Made by a program: the position numbers and the translations under genes
Part shown: positions 34,731 to 46,348 of the stretch, one piece after another
Position numbering within the stretch: position 1 is the first letter of the stretch
Layout of the letters: every line of letters starts with the position of its first letter
NCBI RefSeq assembly: GCF_022965805.1
Contig: NC_133114.1
Span: 10,250,261-10,314,260, forward strand
Direction: 5' to 3'
Source: Primulina eburnea
Lineage: Eukaryota > Streptophyta > Magnoliopsida > Lamiales > Gesneriaceae
DNA: 64,000 bases
Notes under the pieces: generated by a model
Seen by the model: the letters and a program-made list of their open reading frames with translations, nothing else
Database searches by the model: none
What the model was told of the DNA's origin: nothing

Positions 34731-35787
34731 CCAGTGACAGTCTTTAGCACATCCGCCAATACACAATCTTATGACATCGTGCAATGTACCCGTGGTGATC
34801 CCACCACTAACGGCACTTCTGTCATAAGACTACTCGTCTAATACCTGTAATCTATAACTCAAGAAAACAAGTATATCAATCAATCAATGCAAATATCAAT
34901 GCAATCAAGTAAAGTATGTGATTTAGGGAAACCCAAGTCTAAACCGACTCAAGTCCATCTCCCAATACCACATTGACTTATACCTTTGTCTTCTCGCTCC
35001 GACGAAGACGAAGACTCCATTTCATGTCTGTCCATGTCAATCTGAATCACAATATCGAATAGACTGTGTCAATCTATAGCTCAATTCAAAGCCTGTTCTG
35101 ATTAATATCGAATCAAGACACAATCCAATCCATATCGACAATATCACGATCTAATCACAATCAACACTGAGTCTGATCAATATCAATTCACTGATGTTTC
35201 GACGGTATAATAATACAATCTCAGTAACCCCGTCAATCCCAACATCACAGATATAATACAGAAACTCATAATCAATATCAATACCAAATTCTATATCAAT
35301 TCAGTACAATCCCGCAATCCCGGTAATACATTATCAATATAACAATTCAACAACTCATCTGATCCCAATCTGACTAATATCAATATATCCAGTGATACAG
35401 TACAAATAAGATATCAATTCCAGTATCACAAAATCAATAATACCATGATTCTGATATCAGTTCAGTATAATTACAATCGAATTAACACTGAAATTCATAA
35501 CAATTCCATACATAGTCCGTTCTTCAATCTGACTTCAGATATACGATGTCTACTATGTCAAGAGCATCATATCTAACTCCTATTCAATTTAGACAATATC
35601 ATAAATTCAAAACATGTCTAAACGTAGCAAAACTTACGTCCAGTTGTAGTCTACGTTGATAGGAACTCAGTACTGAAGTCGGATTTAAAATCTGACGGAC
35701 GGATTTCACGTAAATCGAATTCTAAAATCAAGAAGTAACTTCCCTCGAATTCTCGATTTTCTGCTGAAGGAAAAAGGAAGGAATCGT

Positions 35788-35803
35788 GTGTATATATATA
35801 TAC
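35788..35803 (-). promoter_or_regulatory. TATA-like tract in the F 3' LTR
   Basis: TGTATATATATATAC, about 50 bp downstream (on the element strand) of the palindrome cluster. This is the same spacing as in G. Confidence 0.5.
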
Positions 35804-35856
35804 ATACATACACGGTGCACCGTTATGACAAGTGCTGATCCTTTGTTCTGCATGCC

Positions 35857-36028
35857 GCGCGCATATGCGCGCACAAAGCTGCGCATATGCGCCGGAGCTT
35901 CGGCCCGGCACCATCCGCTATTATCCTCTCGCGCATATGCGCGACGCTTCTCGCGCATATGCGCGAGATGTTCGACCTCGCACTCTCTTATTCGCGCATA
36001 TGTGCGCCTTCAGTCGCGCATGTGCGCC
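35857..36028. repeat. Cluster of six CGCGCATATGCGCG-type palindromes in the F 3' LTR
   Basis: Palindromes at 35857-35872, 35881-35892, 35929-35944, 35951-35966, 35992-36007 and 36014-36028, arranged as three pairs. Members of a pair start 22-24 bp apart and pairs start 63-72 bp apart. Each unit is self-complementary, and the two units of a pair can also pair with each other. The last pair has A/G changes (CATATGTGCG, CATGTGCG). Confidence 0.85.
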
Positions 36029-36181
36029 ATAGTTTCGGCCCTTCTCATTTATTTGGTGTATTTTCTTGTCTTTTCCGGTCCAATCTGTTCCGTCTATAAT
36101 CATATTAATTATCACCAATAAATTATAATAATCATCGTCAAATCATTTCAGATTAACATAATAAATTTCTTGGGCCTTACA

Positions 36182-36200
36182 TTTCTCCCCCTCTTAGATC
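36182..36200 (-). other. Polypurine tract of element F
   Basis: The minus strand reads AAGAGGGGGAGAAA against the LTR terminus. G has the same sequence at 49579-49594. Confidence 0.85.
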
Positions 36201-38603
36201 TGAGTTCGTCCTCGAACTCTCACTAAATTAATTACGATCTATCAGAGGAAATGTATAACAGAGTTTAACATCCAAACTCATTTCTTTAACATCATTCTGA
36301 GGTATTTTACTTTCCCGGATCTTGACTCCAAACGGAAAACACTCATTCAAGAAGTATAATGTCATAATACTACTTGAAATGATTCGTGACAAAATCAATC
36401 GTAAAATATTGGCTATACAGCATCCATATATGCCAATAAATAGTTCTGTAGCAAATCAGTATCATCATTTATCAATCCTAGTCAAGGATATATTCAATTT
36501 CCAGCTCCAATTACCAATCGTCATCATCCGACATTGGCCTATGTCAAAGTAAATTCCGAGCTGTTTTCATTTTTCTTCTAACTCATACTCCTGATTCTAT
36601 CAAATCACATTTCAGAGATCCCTCATACAACGGAAATTAACAGTTCTCACTGTACCAAAATCTTCTAAGAATGCTATCTCAATACGCATTTGATAGCTAT
36701 TGTCGTATGCAAATGCATAAATGACACTCAGTCATTTCAACTAGTGCTAAAATCACACACTAAAACTACTGAATATCCTCCAGTTATCAGGATAGTTCAC
36801 TCCGACTATCCTTCAATATATAGACGATAGGTGAAAGAGGTAATTGTATATACCGCCAAAAGTATAAAAGCAACCAAAACTCCTGGTATGATATATTCAC
36901 CTTTGGCATTCAATATAATCTGACCTCTTTTCTAGCATAATTTCAGTCATCTGATCATATCTGTACGCAGTCCTGTACAACATAATAGAGGCAGATTCGA
37001 ACAATCTGTCATTCATAATCACAACACAGCACAATCTAAATAAGAATGCAGTAATGTTATCACGCAATTTATAGAAATGTACTCCCATTTCTATTCAAGA
37101 ATCGACAATCAAGATAACTAATTTCTTTGTTTCTATCTTTCTGTCTTCAACTGTTGGCAATTCACATAATTCAATACATATTCTGCCACAACTGATCGCA
37201 TTTGTTTATATCAAAACCATACTTTCAAATTTTATACCTGTTCTGTTACCGAAAAGAATACTGAATTGATCACTGTGCACTTCTGACCTTGTCTGTCATT
37301 CCAGATTCAGAATATTCGGCACAAACAAAATATATATATATAACAGTAATACCTACCTGATGCTCTGATCGACGCTCAGATTCGGTTGCACTGTATATAA
37401 TCACAATAATATATCACAATCGGTATCATATACGGATTCCGCATAATATCAATATCGGCTTCGATTCAAGTATAAATCAATATCTGATAATGCTGACTAA
37501 CTGATCACATCTTCAAGTCGTTTAGATCAACTGCTATATCTTCTTCGAATGTAATGTCCCCCAAACAATATAGTCTATCTCAATACTGTTCAGATCAATA
37601 ACAATTCGCAAGCAATTTTAAAACAATAATCGGATATAATAATCTACCAAACTCCAGCAATTATAACTATCTGATATTGCTGTTGTTTCAGTCAGTAATC
37701 ACTGTCCTCCACTATCTCCATATCCAACCCATTCTGTATACAATAATCTGAACTCCCAGATTATTCCATACAAGATATTCGACTCAATCAATCTTATATC
37801 ACAAGTATATCAACGCATCATAGATACACGGTATAAAACCATCAGAATATCTCTGAATACAGGATTCATGACCCATAACAGAACTGAGATATCTCATAGA
37901 GAAATACATATTCAGATATAACTCTAACTCGCAAGCCATAAATCATCAAACTGATATCTCAATTCTTTTAATTCATTCAGTATTATTCTATACATAATTC
38001 TAAAATAACACCAGTACCTGGTATAGAATCAAGGCTGTAATCCATTTCCCTGATACAAAGCAAATCTAAAATCTAAATCTGCGAGACTATAGCAAATCTC
38101 CTGCTATCAACACATCAGCTCCTGATATGCTCAATTTCAGTAATCAACCGAATATCTAAGGAATTACTCCATTCCTTTCGATAATCATCAAGTCATATAG
38201 TAAGGATATCAAGAAATTCAAAATCGAGAATTCTTACCGTACATTATTTATTCTTTGGCCATTTCAGGTCAAAATCTCACCATCTCCTGGCAAGAATCTA
38301 TACTCACTCTGTACTTGTTATTATATATCAATAATATAGTTAAAATCAAACAACACAAGTACAACATCATCTAATTCCATCTCATGCTCATTTTACTGCA
38401 GTATATGATATTTACAGAGTTCACTGATAACAATCTTTTCCTCCAAAAGATTAAAACAAAACTCAATACTACAGTATACACAGACCCCACAGGTACAATG
38501 TATATCAATGCAACTCAGTCAAAGATAATCGTAAAGAATGCATCAGTATATATCAATACATATGCAATCTAATCATAAAAGACCAGTACCTGTCACTGTA
38601 TCC
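36201..38603 (-). other. Non-coding 2.4-kb internal region of element F
   Basis: Where pol should be there is AT-rich sequence with no domain in any frame. It is homologous in patches to the matching region of G (47186-49578). The best patch is a 27-bp identity at 37071-37097 (G 48771-48797). Around it both copies can be read as MGVHFY..R..ITA.L, with 63 open codons in F (36897-37088). Confidence 0.6.
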
Positions 38604-39515
38604 TCAAGTGTGTCCTGGGTCTGTTTCTCGATCACCACCCCCAGATGATCCTGCTTCCTGAAATCTTCGGGCACCTTTCTGTGGACAGACTCTAGCAAAG
38701 TGTCCTTGCTGTTTACAGAAGTTGCACCGACCAGTCACTCCATGGCATAGTTCCGGGGAATGTCTCCCACCGCAATTCCTGCAATGAACTCCAGTATAAT
38801 TCGGACTAGAACCGCTAGAGCTAGATGAACCGCTCCCAAACTTCTTGAATTGTTTCTTTTGCACTTTCAACATTTCTTTCTTTCCACCACTGCTACTGCC
38901 AATCTCGATTCTGGAAGGCAGTTGTTGTGGTATCGGTGTTGGAAGAACATATGCAGCTTCTTTTTGTCTCATTAGAACGGTTTCTGCTCTTCTGGCTCGA
39001 TTCAGAGTATCAGCAAAATTACTCGGTTGTTTTACAGTCACCAAGGTGCGTATTTCCGGATTCAAGCCCTTGATAAACTGATCAGCTACAGCTGTATCAT
39101 TTCTAGCCACTTGCGGACCAAACTTTAACAAGGTGAAGAAATGGGCCAAATATTCATCGATCTTCAATGGACCCTGCCTCAAATTTGCAAATTCTGCACT
39201 TTTGTCCTCTCGATATGATAGAGGTACAAACCTTTGATAAAATTTCACTTTGAAAAGTTTCCACGTAATCGTGAAACCACGCTGTGCTATGGCTTCCCGG
39301 TTTACCAGCCACCAACTCCTAGCGACTTCCCTTAGTTGATTCCCAACCAGTTTAATTCTGCACTCGTCTGTGAATCCCAGAAATTCAAACAGCATTTCGA
39401 TCTCCTCCAGCTAAGTCTCACAATCAGCTGGTGTCTCAACACCCCTCAAAATCGGTGGTTGAAATGACTGAAATCTTATCATCTGGGTTTCCATCAGAGT
39501 TTCAGACACATCCAT
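38604..39515 (-). pseudogene. Gypsy Gag of element F (one premature stop)
   Basis: The first in-frame ATG is at 39515 (MDVSETLMETQMIRFQSF). A TAG at 39411-39413 interrupts near residue 35. The rest is open to 38604. The Retrotrans_gag core runs from about residue 40 to 150 (LVGNQLREVARSWW, FYQRFVPLSYREDKSAEF, LRQGPLKIDEYLAHFFTLLKF). A serine-rich linker leads to two zinc knuckles, CRNCGGRHSPELC and CNFCKQQGHFARVC. Gag forms the particle and packages RNA. It is close to the intact gag of G, so the stop may be recent. Confidence 0.9.
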
Positions 39516-39955
39516 CTGATCATAAGATGTACTACCCCGTTCTGGAATTCGTCTAGGAGGAATATCTGATAATCACAAGTATTAATAATAACAGGAGACA
39601 AATCCGTCTCAATCCCAATCCTGATCAGCTTACCTCTGATCAAGAATTGGTTCTGATTCAGTTTCATATAATACATATTACCAAATCACCTCCGATATCC
39701 AGGTAACATGTAGCTTAATACACAGTAACAACATACTGAAATCTTAGCAGATACAATGTTATTTCAACATTATATGCATTTCTATGCCATATAAATCCAG
39801 GCAATAAAACATAATATCATGCTAGCATACACAATGTAATTCAACATTATAATCAATTACATGCTAGCAACCACATGCAAGGAAAGAAAACTCATTCTAC
39901 CCCGCTCACTCTCCTCTATCTCAGTGCTAAGGAAACTACAGTTCAAGGACCTACA
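39516..39955 (-). other. Untranslated leader of element F
   Basis: 440 bp between PBS and gag. The frame continues open for some codons upstream of the ATG (PPRRIPERGSTSYDQ, also seen in G), so translation could begin earlier or at a non-AUG codon. Otherwise AT-rich. Confidence 0.5.
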
Positions 39956-39967
39956 GCTCTGATACCA
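39956..39967 (-). other. Primer binding site of element F
   Basis: Minus strand TGGTATCAGAGC, five bases (ACAGG) from the LTR end. G has the same 5-base gap. Confidence 0.9.
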
Positions 39968-40493
39968 CCTGTTGTGGGGACCCGGACGCTAATCAAGTTC
40001 TTAATCATCATTGGGACTAATTAATCAATTATAAAACAGGGTCTAAAAAAATTTTCTTTTAAAATTGCGGAACGTAGTGAAATAAAACATATATACATCT
40101 CTGTATGTAAAATACAAATCCTGTATTACAAAACATTTATTCAAACTAGAGTTCAACATCTAATATCAAGTGTTCAAACCCTATCTCAGATCAAAGTCCG
40201 AAATCTCCACTCTAACTCGATCTCTCCTCATCTTCTCGACCCTGAACCTGTCCCACCTGTTGTCAAGTACACATACAGACAAGACAACAGCCGGATAAAC
40301 CGGTGAGAATAACTCCCAGTATAAATCAATGAAACATGCAATCATATAAACAAATATAAAGCATGTAATCAGGTATCAACAATATGTAACAAATCTGAAA
40401 CATAATCAATAACACACTGTTAACAATACTCGTAGCTACTAAATTCAGACTAGACTCAATCCTAGTCTAGGGATCCCGGTTCCAGAAGTTGGC

Positions 40494-40913
40494 ATGTATA
40501 TATCGACTAACAGTAATAGAAAAGACTCCAGTTCTATCCACGTCGATATAGTATCGATTAACAGTAATAGAAAAAACTCCAGTTCTATCCACACCGATAC
40601 AGTATCGATTAACAGTAATAGACGAAGCCCTGATTCTATCCACATTGATATATTATCGATTAATAGTAATAGAGCAAGCCCTGATTCTATTCACATTGAT
40701 ATAATATCGATTACCAGTAATAGAACAAAGTCCGATTCCATCCACATCGATATAACATCGATTAACAGTAATAGAAGGAACGATGAATCTATCCACATCG
40801 ATATAATATCAATCAACAGTAATAGAATAAGCTATACATCTATCCACATCGATATAATATCAACCAACAGTAATAGAAGAAGCTATCAATCTATCCACAT
40901 CGATAACCAACAT
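40494..40913. repeat. 51-bp tandem repeat in the F 5' LTR
   Basis: Same eight-unit array as at 34311-34730, also open for 176 codons on the plus strand. Confidence 0.85.
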
Positions 40914-42039
40914 CCAGTGACAGTCTTTGGCACATCCGCCAATACACAATCTTATGACATCGTGCAATGTGCTCGTGGTGATCCCACCACTAACGGCACT
41001 TCTGTCATAAGACTACTCGTCTAATACCTGTAATCTATAACTCAAGAAAACAAGTATATCAATCAATCAATGCAAATATCAATGCAATCAAGTAAAGTAT
41101 GTGATTTAGGGAAACCCAAGTCTAAACCGACTCAAGTCCATCTCCCAATACCACATTGACTTATACCTTTGTCTTCTCGCTCCGACGAAGACGAAGACTC
41201 CATTTCATGTCTGTCCATGTCAATCTGAATCACAATATCGAATAGACTGTGTCAATCTATAGCTCAATTCAAAGCCTGTTCTGATTAATATCGAATCAAG
41301 ACACAATCCAATCCATATCGACAATATCACGATCTAATCACAATCAATACTGAGTCTGATCAATATCAATTCACTGATGTTTCGACGGTATAATAATACA
41401 ATCTCAGTAACCCCGTCAATCCCAACATCACAGATATAATACAGAAACTCATAATCAATATCAATACCAAATTCTATATCAATTCTGTACAATCCCGCAA
41501 TCCCGGTAACACATTATCAGTATAACAATTCAACAACTCATCTGATCCCAATCTGACTAATATCAATATATCCAGTGATACAGTACAAATCAGATATCAA
41601 TTCCAGTATCACAAAATCAATAATACCATGATTCTGATATCAATTCAGTATAATTACAATCAAATTAACACTGAAATTCATAACAATTCCATACACAGTC
41701 CGTTCTTCAATCTGACTTCAGATATACGAAGTCTACTATGTCAAGAGCATCATATCTAACTCCTATTCAATTTAGACAATATCATAAATTCAAAACATGT
41801 CTAAACGTAGCAAAACTTACGTCCAGTTGTAGTCTATGTTGATAGGAACTCAGTACTGAAGTCGGATTTAAAATCTGACGGACGGATTTCACGTAAATCG
41901 AATTCTAAAATCAAGAAGTAACTTCCCTCGAATTCTCGATTTTCTGCTAAAGGAAAAAGGAAGGAATCGTGTGTATATATATATACATACATACACGGTG
42001 CACGGTTATGACAAGTGCTGATCCTTTGTTATGCATGCC

Positions 42040-42211
42040 GCGCGCATATGCGCGCACAAAGCCGTGCATATGCGTCGGAGCTTCGGCCCGGCACCATCCG
42101 CTATTATCCTCTCGCGCATATGCGCGACGCTTCTCGCGCATATGCGCGAGATGTTCGACCTCGCACTCTCTTATTCGCGCATATGCGCGCCTTCAGTCGC
42201 GCATGTGCGCC
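42040..42211. repeat. CGCGCATATGCGCG palindrome cluster in the F 5' LTR
   Basis: Same layout as 35857-36028. Here the second unit is damaged and the fifth has reverted to the symmetric CATATGCGC form. Confidence 0.85.
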
Positions 42212-42369
42212 ATAGTTTCGGCCCTTCTCATTTATTTGGTGTATTTTCTTGTCTTTTCCGGTCCAATCTGTTCCGTCTATAATCATATTAATTATCACCA
42301 ATAAATTATAATAATCATCGTCAAATCATTTCAGATTAACATAATAAATTTCTCGGGCCTTACAATTAT

Positions 42370-42622
42370 TTTGATTCGTAATTTCAGAATCTCATTTTTC
42401 AAAAGTACATACAAAATATAGTGGGCATATCCAGACGAATGCAAAAGAATTCAGTTTAGACTATCAGAAAACATCAAGCAAGGAGCGGAAGCCTTTCTTA
42501 TTATGAACCAAAAATCGAAAATTACAGTAATGCATGTGTGTTCTATTTATAGACATATGTAGACACGTGTATTGACTACAAATATACACGTAATAACTTT
42601 TGTTTCTATGCACATTCTTAAT
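42370..42622 (-). repeat. Partial 3' LTR of copia I, cut by F
   Basis: On the minus strand the RNase H stop codon overlaps a polypurine run (TGAGGGGGAG, 42624-42633). LTR-like sequence follows, with a TATA box (TCTATAAATAG, about 42541-42553), up to the F duplication at 42369. The continuation on the far side of F (left of 33785) is not clear. Confidence 0.6.
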
Positions 42623-42630
42623 ACTCCCCC

Positions 42631-43817
42631 TCAAGATGTAACGTGTATATTATGTACACCCATCTTGGACAGAAGACTATGAAAACGAGACGACAACAAT
42701 GGCTTCGTAAAAAGGTCGGCTAACTGCAATTGCGAGGAGACATGCATGAGTTTAACTAATCCATCTTGAACATTTTCTCGCACAATATGACAGTAAATGT
42801 CAATATGTTTAGTACGCTCATGGAAGACCGGGTTGGATGATATATGCACGGCTGCTTGACTGTCGCAAAACAACACTGCTGGTCCATTACACACAACACC
42901 AAGGTCTTTGATCAAAGACATGATCCATAGTATCTCACAAGTTGATGACGCCATGGAACGATACTCTGCTTCTGCAGATGACTTAGAGACGGTCTGTTGT
43001 TTCTTAGATCGCCATGAAATCAAAGACTCGCCGAGAAAAACACAGAAACCAGTGACTGACTGTCGTGTGTCCGAGCATGTTTCCCAATCCGCATCAGAAA
43101 AGAACTTCAAATTAAGATCAGAAACTGTTGTGTACAGCAGCCCTTGTCCAACCGTCCCTTTGATGTATTTGAGTACATTCATTACAGCCTCTAGATGAGG
43201 AACTCGTGGTTTGGAAACATATTGACTTAGCCTGTGCACGTCATAAGCTAAGTCTGGCCTAGTAATTGTGAGGTATAACATTTTTCCAATTAATCGTCTA
43301 TACAAAGCCGGATTGGAGATCAACTCCCCTTCGTCTTGAGACAATTTTTGATTAACATCCATAGATGTGGACCGAGGTTTACACCCAAGGAGTCCAAAAT
43401 CTGTAAGCAACTTGAGCGCATAATGCCTTTGACAAATGGATATCCCTTGTTTTGATTTGCAACCTCTATTCCCAAGAAATATTTTAGGGTGCCCAGATCT
43501 TTCAACCGAAACTTATTGTCCAAAAACACCTTCAAATCTGAGGCTTCTTGCTCACAATTGGTGGCTATCACTATATCATCAACATAGACCAATAATTCCA
43601 GAAAAGCGCCTGCTCGAGTTTTGGTGAAGAGAGAATGATCAGCTGATGATTGTGTGAACCCAATGCTTAGCAAGGTAGATGAAAATTTTTCAAACCATTG
43701 CCGTGAAGCTTGCTTAAGTCCATAAAGTGACTTGTGTAATCTGCAAACAGCGTTCTTGGGTAATGACCCCCCCCCCCCCCTCTGCAATACCCCGGAGGCA
43801 GAGACATATACACTTAT
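42631..43817 (-). pseudogene. Copia I reverse transcriptase (C-terminal) and RNase H
   Basis: Two overlapping minus-strand frames, 43787-43320 and 43410-42631, are joined by a frameshift near 43400. RT has NAVCRLHKSLYGLKQASRQW and an intact YVDD (LLVYVDDIVIATN), then LKDLGTLKYFLGIEV. The connection has RRLIGKMLYLTITRPDLAY. RNase H has WRSKKQQTVSKSSAEAEYR, VLFCDSQAAVHISSNP and [13 protein letters not shown], ending LLSKMGVHNIH. A 13-nt G run (plus-strand Cs near 43769-43781) encodes glycines. The RT N-terminus lies beyond G at 51667-51798. Confidence 0.9.
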
Positions 43818-43954
43818 TGTAATGCTCGAGATTTAATCATTATAATCAGACGTTGATTAATTGACATGATTGAGATTATAAGAACTCAAATGAACCGATA
43901 TGACAAGTCCGGGCGTCGTTGCACTTGTTAGCCAAGTATTTGGGCAGAAACTTC

Positions 43955-44132
43955 GGCGCTCGAGCGGTAGAAAAGCACCGCCCGAGCGCCAAGGTATCAC
44001 AAGTTATTGCTCGGACAGAAGGTTCGGCGCCCGGGCGGTATATTTTGACCGCCCGAGCGCCAAGGGTGCGACTTGAAATTTCCGGACAGTATGTTCGGTG
44101 CCCGAGCGGTACATTTCGACCGCTCGAGCGCC
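43955..44132 (+). repeat. Three 36-bp GC-rich palindromes at exact 71-bp spacing (G 5' LTR)
   Basis: Units 43955-43990, 44026-44061 and 44097-44132. Each has a left arm of the type GGCGCTCGAGCGGT, an 8-nt A/T-rich loop and a right arm ACCGCCCGAGCGCC, pairing over 14 bp with at most G:T or single mismatches. Start-to-start distance is 71 bp both times. Spacers share cggacag...ttc just before the next unit. Each unit is dense in CpG. Confidence 0.9.
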
Positions 44133-44181
44133 ACCTAAGAATCATGAAATGTGCCACGTTTCATAAGGCATGCAAGGTAGG

Positions 44182-44197
44182 ATATATATATATATAT
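44182..44197 (+). promoter_or_regulatory. TATA-like tract in the G 5' LTR
   Basis: An ATATATATATATATAT run about 50 bp after the last palindrome. The 3' LTR copy is 2 bp shorter. Likely core promoter of the element. Confidence 0.5.
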
Positions 44198-45895
44198 GTT
44201 AGTAAACGATAATCCTCAGCAAATTAGAAGAAAAGAAGATCGAGGATTCTCCAAGAAAATCCTTATGCCTTTTGTGCGAAATCCGCCGGTCAGATTTTGA
44301 ATCCGACTTCGGTACTGTGTTCCTATCAACGCAGGCTACAACTGGACGTAAGTTTTATTACGTTTAGACATGATTTGAATTTATGATGTTGTCAGAATTG
44401 AATAGGATTCATATATGATGTTCTTGTCATGTTAGACATCATAGAATCGAAGTCAGATTTAGAAACAGACTGTTTATACAATTGTTATCATTTTCAGAGT
44501 TGATTGGACTAAGATTTCATATCAGAGTTGTATTATCGTTCAGAGTTTGAGTTGTATCGATATTGATTATGAATTCTGGTATTATATCTGTGATGTTTGA
44601 ACTGACGGGGTTATCAAGACTGTATTGTTATGCCGTCGAAACATCAGTTGATTCAGATTGTTTAGATTCAGAAATGAATTCGATTATGTCGTGATATCAT
44701 TGTTATAAATCAGATTGTATCTTGTTCAGATATTGATCAGATTATATACAGAGTTGAGTATTGATCAGAACAGACTGTGTATTGAGTTATTCACTGATAC
44801 AGCGTATTGATATTGTCATTTCAGATTTGATATGGACAGATTCGAGACATCGTCTTCGTCAGACAGGGAAGACAAAGGTATAATTCATGTGATATTCGGG
44901 AAGCATAACTCAAATTAGATTAATTTGAGTTTCCCACTAAAATCACATACTAGATTATTGTTTATATTGTTACCTGGTTATGCTTTGATTATAGAATTGT
45001 ATTCAAGTAGGTAAGATAAACGTGATATTCAGTTATGAATATGATTATGCTTTGTTTACAGATTGTTATCCATTGCATTTAAGATAGGAAAGTCTTGACA
45101 GTCATTGTCAGACTTCTAGACGTTCGGGGTATCTCAACTTAGGAGTAGTCATTACTCCTATTGCCAGCCGTCGATACAGCTCGGACCGAAGTCTAGGAAT
45201 AAGACGTACAGCGCCCCGAGTGGTTGGGTAGGTGACAGCCAGTGACGTCTTATTCACCCCGGGATCCCTAGAGTTATAGTTGAGTCAAGTCTAGACATGA
45301 TTTGATTAGGACATCATGCTTATATGGATGTGGCTCCTAGATCATGGGACCCATCGTTATTGCTTTCAGTTGTGCTAGCATGTTTGTATGATTTAGATTG
45401 TTTATATGCATGTTTATCTGATTTGAGTTGCATGCTTATTTTCATAGATTATGAAATATATTGTGTTTATACATGACGGCATGTTTTATGAATTAGTTTG
45501 TTTATATACATGCTTACCATGTTTTATACTGGGATTTATTCTCACCGGAATTATCCGGGTGTTGTCTTGTTTTGTATGTGTGCATGATAACAGGTGGGGC
45601 TGGATCAGGGTCGAGAACACGACGAGAGAAGACGAGTTAGCGTGGTGATTCCGGACTTGTAGCAGACTTGGTTTATTACTTGAATTTAGTAATTGAACCT
45701 TAGACTTAGGTTGTACAGTATTGTACTTTTCTACTGAACTGTAGTTTTTATACCGAGATGTATATTGTTTAGATTCCATTACCTTCCGCAGTTACGTTTT
45801 AAAAAGAAAAATTTTTAGACCCTGTTTATCAGAACTGATAATTAAATCCCAACAATGATTAAGAAGATGATTAGCGTCCGGGTCCCCACAACAGG

Positions 45896-45907
45896 TGGTA
45901 TCAGAGC
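45896..45907 (+). other. Primer binding site of element G
   Basis: TGGTATCAGAGC, exact initiator-tRNA-Met complement, after a 5-nt ACAGG gap. Confidence 0.92.
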
Positions 45908-46348
45908 GAGGATCCGTTAGAGATAGATCTTTAGATTGAGATAGTTAGAACTGATAGATCTTTTAGATTGACTTAGATTGAGATAGAAGAGAATGAGCGG
46001 GGTAGATGAATTTTTTTTCCTTGCATGTGTGTGCTAGCATGAGATTGATTTTAATGTTGATTGACATTGTGTGCTAGCATGAGACTATGTGTTACTGCTT
46101 AAAGACACATGTTTACCTGATTATATGATTTGAATTGGTATTATGTATTCTTAAATATGAATCAGATCGGATTCATGATCAGCAGTAAGATGATCATGAT
46201 CAGAAAAGACTGGCACAGATTTGTATTATTGGGTTACTAATGTTTTTGGTAATCAGATATAGCTCCCCGCAGAATTCCAGAAAAAGGCAGTACGTCATAT
46301 GATCAAACAGATAGAACAGAATCTCAGATAGATGTGGCAGAAATTCAG
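45908..46348 (+). other. Untranslated leader of element G
   Basis: About 440 bp. The last 60-80 bases are in frame with gag and encode RRIPEKGSTSYDQ-like text shared with F, so a non-AUG or upstream start is possible. Confidence 0.5.

Larger units (their letters stand above)
33790..36181 (-). repeat. 3' LTR of element F (2392 bp)
   Basis: Plus strand TGTGGGGACCCGGACGC to ...GGGCCTTACA. It shares terminal words with the G and H LTRs (GGGTCCCCACA at one end, TGTAAxGCCC at the other on the element strand). It contains a 51-bp minisatellite and a palindrome cluster. Confidence 0.95.
33790..42364 (-). mobile_element. Element F: gag-only Ty3/gypsy retrotransposon (TR-GAG type)
   Basis: Two LTRs of equal length (2392 bp; 33790-36181 and 39973-42364), PBS 39956-39967, PPT 36182-36200 and a perfect duplication ATTAT (33785-33789 and 42365-42369). 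The 3.8-kb internal region encodes only Gag (38604-39515) and then 2.4 kb with no protease, RT or integrase. It has the same plan as G. The LTRs differ at a small number of sites, roughly under 1% by eye. It must use proteins from a full-length relative. Confidence 0.93.
39973..42364 (-). repeat. 5' LTR of element F (2392 bp)
   Basis: Full-length partner of 33790-36181 with the same termini and length. Differences are scattered single bases; two of them damage the second palindrome of the cluster (near 42064). Confidence 0.95.
43818..45890 (+). repeat. 5' LTR of element G
   Basis: TGTAATGCTCGAGATTT to ...GGGTCCCCACA. It contains the palindrome array (43955-44132), a TATA-like tract (44182-44197), a hairpin block near 45190-45265 shared with H, and a U5 block near 45525-45570 shared with F and H. 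Confidence 0.95.

Noticed and set aside
34311..34841. 176-residue periodic protein as a real gene
   Set aside because: It is antisense to the element, lies inside an LTR, is duplicated only because LTRs are duplicated, and owes its open frame to a 51-bp repeat unit.
35786..36121. Cysteine/arginine-rich frames around the F palindromes
   Set aside because: Frames are generated by CGCGCATATGCG repeats on both strands; they sit in an LTR.
43769..43782. 13-base C run as an assembly error that creates the copia I frameshift
   Set aside because: The frame is continuous through the run (glycines); the frameshift lies elsewhere, near 43400. The run length may still be uncertain.
43955..44132. Regularly spaced palindromic repeats as a CRISPR array
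   Set aside because: Only two or three units per array, inside LTRs of plant retrotransposons, with related spacers and no cas genes.
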